64,000 nt of DNA from the NCBI GenBank assembly GCA_016288005.1, contig JAEEXY010000008.1, positions 1-64,000 on the forward strand. The letters run 5' to 3'. Made by a program: the position numbers and the translations under genes. This DNA comes from Lachnospiraceae bacterium (GTDB taxonomy: Bacteria > Bacillota > Clostridia > Lachnospirales > Lachnospiraceae). Below, piece by piece: positions 52,224 to 60,378 of the stretch. The notes under the pieces are model-generated. The model was given only the letters and a program-made list of their open reading frames with translations, was not told the DNA's origin and did no database searches. The stretch's first letter is position 1. Each line of letters opens with the position of its first letter.

Positions 52224-52307
52224 GATTCTCCGTTCCCGGTCCGGCCGTGACGGTTATCTGTCATCCCGGCCGATCCGCAACATTATTGTCAGATAAAGAT
52301 CTGCCTA

Positions 52308-53810
52308 TTATTTGATCTGTGTCTTGTCCTTCTGGATAACGTCATGCGCGCCGCCCTCAACGATACTCGTAGCGGAAACCAGCGTGATAACGGCCTTCTC
52401 CTGCAGCTCGGGGATCGTCAGAGCTCCGCAGTTGCACATGGTCGACTTAACCTTGCTGAGACTCATCTCAACGTTGTCCTTTAATGAGCCTGCATAAGGA
52501 ACGTAGGAATCAACGCCCTCCTCGAAGCTGAGCTTCTTGTCGCCGCCCATGTCGTAACGCTGCCAGTTGCGCGCTCTCGAAGAGCCCTCGCCCCAGTACT
52601 CCTTATAGTAGGTGCCGCCGATGGAAACCTTGCTGGTAGGGCTCTCGTCGAATCTCGCGAAATATCTGCCGAGCATGACGAAATCCGCTCCCATGGCAAG
52701 CGCCAGGGTAATATGATGATCGTAAACGATACCGCCGTCCGAGCATACCGGAATGTAGATACCGGTTTCCTCAAAGTATTTGTCTCTCTCTGCGCAAACA
52801 TCGATCAGCGCGGTAGCCTGTCCGCGTCCGATACCCTTTGTCTCACGTGTGATGCAGATCGAGCCGCCGCCGATACCTACCTTTACAAAATCGGCACCGC
52901 ACTCTGCAAGGAATCTGAATCCCGCTCCGTCCACAACATTGCCTGCGCCGATCTTAACGGTATCGCCGTACTTCTCGCGAACCCACGCGAGAGTCCTCTT
53001 CTGCCACTCCGAGAATCCCTCTGATGAATCGATGCACAGAACATCGGCTCCTGCCTCGATAAGGGCGGGGATCCTCTGCTCATAGTCACGTGTGTTGATA
53101 CCTGCGCCCACGATATAGCGCTTATGCGCGTCAAGCAGCTCGTTGGGGTTCTGCTTGTGCATGTCATAGTCCTTACGGAAAACGAAATAGCAGAGCTTGC
53201 GGTCGTCATCGATGATAGGAAGCGCATTCAGCTTGTGATCCCAGAGGATGTCGTTGGCTTCCTTTAATGTGGTACCCTCTTTTGCCCATACGAGCTTTTC
53301 AAAGGGAGTCATGAATGTCGAGACCGGAGTGCTGCGGTCGAGACGGCTCACACGGTAATCCTTACTGGTAACGATACCCACGAGCCTGCCCTCTCTGGTG
53401 CCGTCCTCGGTGATCGCAACGGTGGAATGGCCGGTGCGTTCCTTAAGCTCGAGAATATCGGCGAGAGTGCTGTCGGGGCGAAGATTGGAATCGCTCCTTA
53501 CGAAGCCGGCCTTGTATGCCTTAACGCGCTTGATCATCGCAGCTTCGTCTTCGATAGACTGTGAACCGTAGATAAAAGAAATACCGCCTTCGGTAGCGAG
53601 CGCTATGGCAAGTCGATCTCCCGAGACGGATTGCATGATGGCAGATACCATCGGAATATTCATGGAAAGTGAAGGTGCTTCTCCCCTGCGGTACTTTACG
53701 AGAGGGGTCTTTAACGAAACATTTGCGGGAGTACACTCCGAGGATGAGTATCCGGGAATAAGGAGGTACTCGTTAAAGGTGTGTGAAGGTTCATTAATGA
53801 TCCTGGCCAT
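52308..53810 (-). CDS. guaB: GuaB, IMP dehydrogenase, first gene of the purine operon
   Basis: Oxidises IMP to XMP, the committed step to GTP. 500 residues from the ATG with GGAGG upstream; 34 upstream codons are leader. The TIM barrel has the catalytic cysteine in [10 protein letters not shown] (about 319). A CBS pair lies at about 106-216, with ATP/GTP control likely. The flap [13 protein letters not shown] follows the active-site loop. The rest of the operon (purE, F, M, N, D, L) follows, so the GTP branch and IMP synthesis share one promoter. Confidence 0.95.
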   Translation of the reverse strand: MARIINEPSHTFNEYLLIPGYSSSECTPANVSLKTPLVKYRRGEAPSLSMNIPMVSAIMQSVSGDRLAIALATEGGISFIYGSQSIEDEAAMIKRVKAYKAGFVRSDSNLRPDSTLADILELKERTGHSTVAITEDGTREGRLVGIVTSKDYRVSRLDRSTPVSTFMTPFEKLVWAKEGTTLKEANDILWDHKLNALPIIDDDRKLCYFVFRKDYDMHKQNPNELLDAHKRYIVGAGINTRDYEQRIPALIEAGADVLCIDSSEGFSEWQKRTLAWVREKYGDTVKIGAGNVVDGAGFRFLAECGADFVKVGIGGGSICITRETKGIGRGQATALIDVCAERDKYFEETGIYIPVCSDGGIVYDHHITLALAMGADFVMLGRYFARFDESPTSKVSIGGTYYKEYWGEGSSRARNWQRYDMGGDKKLSFEEGVDSYVPYAGSLKDNVEMSLSKVKSTMCNCGALTIPELQEKAVITLVSATSIVEGGAHDVIQKDKTQIK

Positions 53811-53910
53811 ATTTGATCTTCCTCCGATATAATGATAAACACTATCCACGGAGCATCTGCGCGCAAAAAACCGAGCACGGACGATCGATGAATAGTAACA
53901 GAATAGAGTC

Positions 53911-53940
53911 ATTATATGTGAGGTCAGATTCGTTTGTCAA
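53911..53940 (-). promoter_or_regulatory. guaB: guaB/purine operon promoter
   Basis: Perfect TTGACA (53940-53935), 18 bases, perfect TATAAT (53916-53911). About 100 bases of leader precede the guaB ATG; I could not assign a known riboswitch to it. Confidence 0.8.
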
Positions 53941-53952
53941 TAAAGTTGACAA
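53934..53952. promoter_or_regulatory. Inverted repeat over the guaB -35 box
   Basis: TTGTCAA-N5-TTGACAA, seven perfect pairs, covers the -35 hexamer. Its placement fits a repressor operator; the protein is unknown. Confidence 0.5.
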
Positions 53953-53958
53953 CATAAA

Positions 53959-53973
53959 AATTATCTGAAAAAT
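53959..53973. promoter_or_regulatory. CodY box upstream of guaB
   Basis: AATTATCTGAAAAAT matches 13 of 15 positions of the CodY consensus and shares AATTATCTGAAAA with the minus-strand reading of the comM site. It lies 18 bases upstream of the guaB -35. Confidence 0.55.
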
Positions 53974-54023
53974 CCAAAAAAATTAGTGAGCAAAAAAGTC
54001 AGTTAATAACCGTAAAGCGGTCA

Positions 54024-54446
54024 TCATTCTTCCTTTTTCATGAACACCAAAAGTTTACTCAGAATATAGTTTGCCACTGTCACGATAACCGTGGATATGA
54101 GCTTCATCCATCTGTCATCAAGATCGCAGACCGAAACCGTGATAAACATAAAAAGCATGTCCAGTCCGAGAGTCGCCAGTCTGGACAGGCAGAACTTACC
54201 TGCTTCGGCAAGGATATTATCGTTATGGCTCCTGAATACGAATATCCTGTTCGTGACATAGGCGAACGCGACCGCCAGCACCCAGGATATGCAGTTTGCC
54301 GCCTGCAGCTGCAGCGGTATGCCGGGATCGAGGAAAGTACGCGTCACCAGCCAGTATGAGCCCAATCCGACCAGAGTCGTGAGCCCGCCGATAAACAGGT
54401 ACATCACAGCCTCTCTGACGCTGTCCTTTTTAAGAAACTCTCTCAT
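54024..54446 (-). CDS. GtrA-family membrane protein
   Basis: 140-residue protein with four membrane helices, the GtrA/DPMS form. Family members are thought to flip polyprenyl-linked sugars or assist in cell-surface glycosylation. YLFIGGLTTLVGLGSYWLV near the start, CISWVLAVAFAYVTNRIFVF in the middle, and TVIVTVANYILSKLLVF at the end are typical. It overlaps the methyltransferase by 4 bases (ATGA). The glycan is unknown. Confidence 0.86.
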   Translation of the reverse strand: MREFLKKDSVREAVMYLFIGGLTTLVGLGSYWLVTRTFLDPGIPLQLQAANCISWVLAVAFAYVTNRIFVFRSHNDNILAEAGKFCLSRLATLGLDMLFMFITVSVCDLDDRWMKLISTVIVTVANYILSKLLVFMKKEE

Positions 54447-55132
54447 GTCCGGATATCCTCTACATAGTACCAGTCCCCGCCGAGCTTCTCTATCGTGCCT
54501 GAGGTACCGAGGAGCCGCTCAACGTTATAGCGGTAAGGGAAGAAATGTATGTGCAGATCAAAGGTGTACTTATATTCTCTCTGCTTCGGGAGCACTACTA
54601 TCAGGCGCCCTCCGCAGACGCGCCGAAGCTCCGCGACAGCCTTATCGATGTCCGCGATATGCTCCAGAGTATGCGCGCAGATCACGGTGTCGAACTCCCC
54701 GTCGGCAAACGGGATCGAAGTGACCGATGCCCTGACCAGCTCTACACCGTCTATCGGACCCGGCAGCACAACATCGGCGCCCACAATGCTCCTGTCTGCG
54801 TCATCGGAATGAAGCACCCCGGCCAGATACCCTCTGCCCGTGGCGATATCAAGTATCCTCTTACCCTTGACATCCTTACGGATGCGTTCAAGACAGGGTC
54901 CGTTGATATCCGTATCCCTGTCCATAAAAGTGTCTGCAAGCTCCGAATAATAAGCGCTTATCTCGTCCTCGGAAAGATGAGGCACCTCGTCCTTAAAACG
55001 CATATATGCCTTATACTTCTTACCGAGCGCCGCACGGAACATCAGCCGCGTAAAAAAACGGCTGTCCCTGAGTGCCGGCGGAACGATATTATCCAGAATA
55101 TAATTGATCTTATTGGTAATATTCCTGTTCAT
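54443..55132 (-). CDS. Class I SAM-dependent methyltransferase
   Basis: 229-residue methyltransferase of the UbiE/methyltransf-11 type. The SAM motif ILDIATGRGYLAGVL is near 92-106, with ADVVLPG and FDTVICAHTLEHIADI after it. Substrate unknown. The first 20 codons overlap the end of recX by 23 bases, and the start lacks a strong ribosome site. Pairing with gtrA suggests a lipid or surface-glycan target, but this is a guess. Confidence 0.8.
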   Translation of the reverse strand: MNRNITNKINYILDNIVPPALRDSRFFTRLMFRAALGKKYKAYMRFKDEVPHLSEDEISAYYSELADTFMDRDTDINGPCLERIRKDVKGKRILDIATGRGYLAGVLHSDDADRSIVGADVVLPGPIDGVELVRASVTSIPFADGEFDTVICAHTLEHIADIDKAVAELRRVCGGRLIVVLPKQREYKYTFDLHIHFFPYRYNVERLLGTSGTIEKLGGDWYYVEDIRT

Positions 55133-55703
55133 GATCGATACTCACATCAAGTATATCGAAGGCCTTACGGATCGCGTCGCGTCCGAAGCCCTTTCTGTAC
55201 ATGAAAGCGACTAGTTTGCGCTCGGCGGCTTCATCCGCGGGCCTGCGCCCGTTAAGCTTTTTGCGGAGCGTATTAAGCGCCGCCTGCTCTTCGGTGGAGA
55301 GCCCGTCCTCGCGCGAATCGTCCGGGGCCGTATCCGCCCTGCGCCGAGCCAGCTCTGCCTGCTCCTCCTCATAAGCCGAAAAAGCGGCATCGATATCCTC
55401 GCGTGAGATGCCCTTCTGCAAAAGCTTATTTGAAAGCTCGCGGCGGCTTATCGCCGCCGCGTGTATCCTGACATAATTAAGCGCGAACCGCGCATCATCA
55501 ATATAGTTGTAGCCGCGCACATAATCTATGGCGCGCCCGATGATGTCATCGGGATATCCGGTCTCCTTGAGCTTTCTGCGAAGATCGGCCTCCGATTTGT
55601 CGGTGTGCTCCAGAATATAGAGTGCCCGGTTTGCCGCATGTCTGTAGAGCTCCTCCTCAGACAGCTGCTCGAAATACTCAGTCCTTGTCTTCCGCGTCCT
55701 CAT
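55110..55703 (-). CDS. recX: RecX, RecA regulator
   Basis: Binds RecA filaments and limits them. About 197 residues from an ATG inside the end of recA (26-base overlap); the longer frame to 55748 is unlikely. Three-helix repeats are seen: [35 protein letters not shown], then [20 protein letters not shown], then [22 protein letters not shown], each partial here. An acidic Asp/Arg linker interrupts the middle. The recA-recX overlap is a common arrangement. Confidence 0.9.
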   Translation of the reverse strand: MRTRKTRTEYFEQLSEEELYRHAANRALYILEHTDKSEADLRRKLKETGYPDDIIGRAIDYVRGYNYIDDARFALNYVRIHAAAISRRELSNKLLQKGISREDIDAAFSAYEEEQAELARRRADTAPDDSREDGLSTEEQAALNTLRKKLNGRRPADEAAERKLVAFMYRKGFGRDAIRKAFDILDVSIDHEQEYYQ

Positions 55704-56775
55704 CGAAATCGCCGATCTCCTCATTTGCGTCCGCATTCGGAGCAACACAGAGCTTTGCTCTGACCTTAGCCTCTATCTCAGCCATGGCCGCAGGGTTCTG
55801 GAGCAGCCAGAGCTTCGCGTTCTCACGGCCCTGACCGATCTTATCTCCGTTATAGGCGAACCATGCGCCGGACTTAACGATAATGTTTTCATTCGCTGCG
55901 AGATCTAGCACATCGCCCTCGCGCGAGATGCCCTTACCGTACATGATATCGAACTCTGCCTCCTTAAAAGGCGGAGCGATCTTATTTTTAACGACCTTGA
56001 TCCTGGTGCGGTTACCGATGATCTCGCCCGCGTTTTTGATGATGTCGATCTTACGTACGTCCATCCTGACTGAAGCGTAGAACTTCAGCGCGCGGCCGCC
56101 CGTGGTGGTCTCGGGATTGCCGAACATGACGCCGACCTTCTCACGGAGCTGGTTGATGAATATAACGATACAATTGGTACGGCTGACAACACCGGTGAGC
56201 TTTCTGAGTGCCTGAGACATCAGACGCGCATGGAGTCCCACGTGCGAATCGCCCATCTCGCCCTCGATCTCGGCCTTGGGTACCAGTGCCGCAACAGAGT
56301 CGATAACGATGATGTCGACCGCGCCCGAACGAACCATGGTCTCCGCGATCTCGAGCGCCTGCTCGCCGTTATCGGGCTGTGAGATATAGAGGTTGTCTAT
56401 ATCGACTCCGATATTCTTGGCATAGACGGGATCGAGCGCGTGCTCCGCATCGATAAAGCCCGCGATGCCGTTACGCTTCTGTACCTCGGCGATCATGTGG
56501 AGAGCAACGGTGGTCTTACCGCTGGACTCGGGTCCGTAGATCTCAATGATACGTCCCTTGGGCACTCCGCCGAGTCCGAGCGCTATATCAAGGCTTAACG
56601 AACCCGTGGGTACGGTCTCGATATTCATATGAGCGCTCTTGTCTCCGAGCTTCATGACGGATCCTTTGCCGTAGTTTTTCTCGATCTGTGCGAGAGCCGA
56701 TTCGAGAGCCTTTTTCTTATTCTCGTCAATAGCTCCGTTTGTCTTTTCTTCTTTGATCTTCTCTTCTTTTGCCAT
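55678..56775 (-). CDS. recA: RecA recombinase
   Basis: Strand-exchange ATPase and SOS co-protease. 365 residues. Walker [10 protein letters not shown] at 81-89, [23 protein letters not shown] in pieces around 152, L2 loop region and the [20 protein letters not shown] block all present. The acidic C-terminal tail is normal. Promoter with LexA-type sites upstream. Confidence 0.98.
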   Translation of the reverse strand: MAKEEKIKEEKTNGAIDENKKKALESALAQIEKNYGKGSVMKLGDKSAHMNIETVPTGSLSLDIALGLGGVPKGRIIEIYGPESSGKTTVALHMIAEVQKRNGIAGFIDAEHALDPVYAKNIGVDIDNLYISQPDNGEQALEIAETMVRSGAVDIIVIDSVAALVPKAEIEGEMGDSHVGLHARLMSQALRKLTGVVSRTNCIVIFINQLREKVGVMFGNPETTTGGRALKFYASVRMDVRKIDIIKNAGEIIGNRTRIKVVKNKIAPPFKEAEFDIMYGKGISREGDVLDLAANENIIVKSGAWFAYNGDKIGQGRENAKLWLLQNPAAMAEIEAKVRAKLCVAPNADANEEIGDFDEDAEDKD

Positions 56776-56850
56776 CTTTTCCCCATTAGCGCATCCGTTT
56801 GGATTTAGCCCCGATAACGATTATCCCGGCTACGGATGAAGCGTCAGACA

Positions 56851-56862
56851 GAACCAATGTTC
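56851..56862. promoter_or_regulatory. LexA-type SOS box 2 in the recA leader
   Basis: GAACCAATGTTC is a perfect GAAC-N4-GTTC palindrome located between the recA -10 and the ATG. It fits the Gram-positive LexA (DinR) box core. Confidence 0.6.
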
Positions 56863-56869
56863 TGATAAA

Positions 56870-56898
56870 ATAATAATACATATGTTCGATAATGTCAA
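56870..56898 (-). promoter_or_regulatory. recA: recA promoter with an SOS box in the spacer
   Basis: Perfect TTGACA (56898-56893), 17 bases, TATTAT (56875-56870). The spacer holds CGAACATATGTATT (56888-56875), two mismatches from the CGAACRNRYGTTYC consensus. Two boxes imply tight LexA control. Confidence 0.7.
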
Positions 56899-57017
56899 TA
56901 CCGTGTTCGAACAATTGTTTTATATTTTTATGTTACAAGTATATCATGTGTCCGTCCCGACGGATATTAATATTTTGACGAAATATTTTGAAAATTATAT
57001 ACACTTTGCACAATAAC

Positions 57018-60000
57018 TCATCGTTGTTCGTCATTTTCATCGGTTTCATCGGACTCCCCGGCCTGCGAAGTGCTCGACATATATGCTTCGAATTCGGGCA
57101 GGGTCATCAGGATCCTTCTGGGCTTGGTGCCCTCTTCGGGGCCCACGATGCCCTCTTCCGCGAGCTGGTCCATGATCCTGGCCGCGCGGTTGAAGCCTAT
57201 CTTATATACGCGCTGCAGCATGCCTATAGAGGCCTTCTGCTTTTCGATTATCAGGCGTCCGGCCTGTTCGAAGAACTCGTCGTGTCCGTCGTCGGGTTCG
57301 GCCGCGGAACTGCCCGAAGCGCCTCCCGACGATCCCGCTGCTTTCGGATCCGCCGCCGCGTTCTTCTCGATATGCGCGCTTATCTTTTCATTATATTTTA
57401 CTTCCTTGCATTTGCTCTTGATAAAGTCCACGACTCCCGCGATCTCTTTGTCGGAAACGTACGCGCCCTGCAGTCTGACGGGCTTCGGATAGCCCTGAGG
57501 ATAAAAGAGCATATCGCCCTTGCCCAGAAGCTTTTCCGCACCGGACTGGTCGAGTATCGTTCTGGAATCGACGATCGACGATACCGAGAACGCGATCCTG
57601 GAAGGAATGTTTGCCTTTATCGTACCGGTAATAACGTTGACCGAGGGACGCTGCGTCGCGAGCACGACATGAATGCCCGAAGCGCGCGCCAGCTGGGTAA
57701 GTCTGCAGATCGCGCCCTCGACCTCTTTCGAGTTCGCGGTCATCATCAGATCGTTCAGCTCGTCCACGATGATAAGTATCTGGGGGAGCAGGTCGGGACA
57801 CTCGCCCTCGTTGCCGTCCTCGTAGTACTTTTCCTCGATCTTGCGGTTATATGATTTGAGATTGTTGACTCCCGCGTCGGCGAACCTCGCGTAGCGGTCG
57901 TCCATTTCGGCGATCGCCCAGTTGAGCGCGCCGGTTGCCTTTTTAACGTCGGTAACGACGGGCACGAGCAGGTGCGGGATGCCGTTGTATCCGATCAGCT
58001 CGACCCTCTTCGGATCGATCATGACCATCTTGACCTCGGAAGGCTTTGCCTTATAGAGAATGCTGAGGATCAGCGCGTTTATGCACACCGATTTACCTGA
58101 ACCGGTAGCGCCCGCGATCAGCATGTGAGGCATGCTGCCGATATCAAAGCATATCGCCTTGCCGCCGATGTCCTTACCGACCGCGAATGTCAGCTTGGAC
58201 TGCGCGTCCTTAAAGTCTGGAGTATCGAGCAGGTCGCGCAGAAGAACGGGCGAGGTGGTCGCGTTCGGCACCTCGATGCCTACCGCCGCCTTACCCGGGA
58301 TCGGCGCCTCGATACGGATCTCGGCAGCCGCAAGGGCCAGTTTTATATCATCCGACAATGAAGTAATCGTCTTAACCTTGACGCCCTGGTCGGGCAGCAG
58401 CTCATATCTGGTAACCGTAGGTCCGACGGTCGCATCGGTAACGGTAACTCCGACTCCGAAGCTCTCAAAGGTCTGCTGCAGCTTGGCCACGGTCTCTTTA
58501 AGCTCCGAGCTGTTCGAAGGAGACTTGCCCGAAGGCTGTCCCTTCGCGAGCAGGCTGATGGGCGGGAACACATAAGGAGGCTCCGGCTTTTTCGCCTGCT
58601 CCTCATGCAGTTTTGCGATCTGTTCGGGCGTATTGAACGATGCCGCACCGTTGTTCGGTGTCTTATCCTTAGCCGCAGGCGCAGGAACCGGCTTTGCTGC
58701 CGCAGGCTCCGGTCTTGCGGCAGTCACAGGTGCCTCAGGCGTCTCGGATGCCGCGTCCCTGCCTTCGAATCCTTTCTTGATATCATATGCGTTCATACCT
58801 GACGGTACACCCGCGTTCTTCCTGTGCTCATCGAGAGAAACGGGTCCCGGGCCGGGCTCCTCTTCCTCATCCACCATGTAAACGCTGGTGTTCTCGGTCT
58901 TGGTTACCCTCGGATGCTCATGGAGCTTAACAACATCGATACCGGTGTTCGAGGAAAACTTCTTCGCCAGCTCCCTGCTCACGATATCCTCGGGTTCACC
59001 GCCGTCTTCTTCGATATCGATATCAGGACCGGCAGAAGGTTCTTCGCTTTCCTTCTGTTTGATCTCCTCGACCTCTTCGGCCGTGATCCCGTATGTATCC
59101 TTCATTTTCCGGTACTCCGGAGTATCGGCTATGCGGTCGGCCTCAAGCCCCATGCCGCTCCTTAAGAGCGTATCGATAAAACCGCCTATCTTTTTCTTTT
59201 TTGCCGGTTCCTTCGGCATACCCTCGTCATCGAACTCATCGAGGCCGTCGAGATCGTCCTCATCATCTGCCGCATAAACCGCATCACGGCTTTCTTTTGT
59301 CTCCTGCCTGCGCAGAGCGCGCTCCTCCTCGATCGCGACGCGTCTCCTCTCGCGCTCCTCAGCCTCGTATTCCTCTTCCTCACGGCGTCTTAAGCGGAAC
59401 TCCTCGGCAGTCTCTATGCCCCTGCGCGCGATCGCGGTGAACAGTGCCTTGCCCACGATCAACAGGAAGAATATCACCACAGCGGCGCACATGATCACTG
59501 CCGCGGCCGCCTTGCCGACGTACGGACATAAGAGCTTGCAGATAAGACCTCCGAAAAAGCCTCCGTAGGTCTTTGAATCGCCAAGATATCCGGGCACCGA
59601 ATTGGTATAGTACTGTTTAAGCGTGACTGCGGGATCAAAACCTCCCGCGGCGAGCTGCACGAGCGCCGAAACGAACAGCATCATGCCGGCAAACAGCAGC
59701 GTCTTCGTAACGATCGACCGGTTCCGTTTATTGGCGATGGCGAATATCGCGACGAAAACCATAACGAACGGGAACGCATAGCCGAAGCTTCCCACGAGGC
59801 CGAAGATGACCTTGTTCAGCAGCTCCCCGAAGCTTCCGCAGAGGTGGAAATAGCTGAGTACCATCAGTACTCCCGCAAGGAGTATCAGAATGATGGTGAT
59901 CTCGTCCTTTAAGGAATCGTCCTCCTCAAACCGGAATTTCAGCTGTCCGTCATCCTCATATGTATTGCGCCTTTTGGCGGGAGCGGCTGTCCTGCCGCGT

Positions 60001-60188
60001 CCCGTGCCGCTGCCCGAAGCGCTGCGGCTGCCCGTATGGGCGGTCGTATTTCTCGCGGGAGCAGGCGCTTTTCCCCGTCTGGCGGCAGCCGAGTCCCTGG
60101 CGTTGGCCACGTAAGCTCTCTTGCCGCCCGAGCCCGTCCTGCGGGCCGGAGAAGGCGTATTCCCGCTTCTTTTTCTGTTGTCAGTCAT
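57018..60188 (-). CDS. ftsK: FtsK/SpoIIIE-family DNA translocase
   Basis: Septum-located motor that pumps chromosomal DNA. About 1056 residues. The N-terminal 90 residues are basic and Ala/Arg/Ser-rich, then four membrane helices (about 95-245), a long charged coiled-coil/linker (about 255-560), and the RecA-like motor with Walker A GATGSGKS at about 693-700 and Walker B IIVDELNDLMM. The C-terminal gamma winged helix (KASIGMLQRVYKIGFNRAARIMDQL) reads KOPS/SRS. The first twelve codons of the open frame are replaced by the ATG spaced from AGGTGA. Confidence 0.94.
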   Translation of the reverse strand: MTDNRKRSGNTPSPARRTGSGGKRAYVANARDSAAARRGKAPAPARNTTAHTGSRSASGSGTGRGRTAAPAKRRNTYEDDGQLKFRFEEDDSLKDEITIILILLAGVLMVLSYFHLCGSFGELLNKVIFGLVGSFGYAFPFVMVFVAIFAIANKRNRSIVTKTLLFAGMMLFVSALVQLAAGGFDPAVTLKQYYTNSVPGYLGDSKTYGGFFGGLICKLLCPYVGKAAAAVIMCAAVVIFFLLIVGKALFTAIARRGIETAEEFRLRRREEEEYEAEERERRRVAIEEERALRRQETKESRDAVYAADDEDDLDGLDEFDDEGMPKEPAKKKKIGGFIDTLLRSGMGLEADRIADTPEYRKMKDTYGITAEEVEEIKQKESEEPSAGPDIDIEEDGGEPEDIVSRELAKKFSSNTGIDVVKLHEHPRVTKTENTSVYMVDEEEEPGPGPVSLDEHRKNAGVPSGMNAYDIKKGFEGRDAASETPEAPVTAARPEPAAAKPVPAPAAKDKTPNNGAASFNTPEQIAKLHEEQAKKPEPPYVFPPISLLAKGQPSGKSPSNSSELKETVAKLQQTFESFGVGVTVTDATVGPTVTRYELLPDQGVKVKTITSLSDDIKLALAAAEIRIEAPIPGKAAVGIEVPNATTSPVLLRDLLDTPDFKDAQSKLTFAVGKDIGGKAICFDIGSMPHMLIAGATGSGKSVCINALILSILYKAKPSEVKMVMIDPKRVELIGYNGIPHLLVPVVTDVKKATGALNWAIAEMDDRYARFADAGVNNLKSYNRKIEEKYYEDGNEGECPDLLPQILIIVDELNDLMMTANSKEVEGAICRLTQLARASGIHVVLATQRPSVNVITGTIKANIPSRIAFSVSSIVDSRTILDQSGAEKLLGKGDMLFYPQGYPKPVRLQGAYVSDKEIAGVVDFIKSKCKEVKYNEKISAHIEKNAAADPKAAGSSGGASGSSAAEPDDGHDEFFEQAGRLIIEKQKASIGMLQRVYKIGFNRAARIMDQLAEEGIVGPEEGTKPRRILMTLPEFEAYMSSTSQAGESDETDENDEQR

Positions 60189-60223
60189 TATCATCACCTG
60201 CATTGCATAATTTCCTATAATCA

Positions 60224-60252
60224 ATGGTATCTGATTTGCCTGAAAATATCAA
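60224..60252 (-). promoter_or_regulatory. ftsK: Candidate ftsK promoter
   Basis: TTGATA (60252-60247), 17 bases, TACCAT (60229-60224), about 35 bases before the ftsK ATG. The gap to the divergent plus-strand gene also holds AT-rich TATTATATATA near 60310, a possible -10 for that gene with no good -35. Confidence 0.4.
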
Positions 60253-60378
60253 CACACAATCTCCCTGCGAAAATTAATCAAAACTTCACTTCCTTTCCCG
60301 GCCAAATATGTTATTATATATACCGATGCGGTTTGTAAAACCATAACCCGTCGCAATAAAAAACTAAGGAAAAAGAAC

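Noticed and set aside
53811-53910. Purine, PRPP or ppGpp riboswitch in the guaB leader
   Set aside because: The 100-base leader shows no recognisable conserved core; only weak short stems.
53811-53912. N-terminal extension of GuaB
   Set aside because: It runs across the -10 region and leader; GGAGG serves the internal ATG at 53810.
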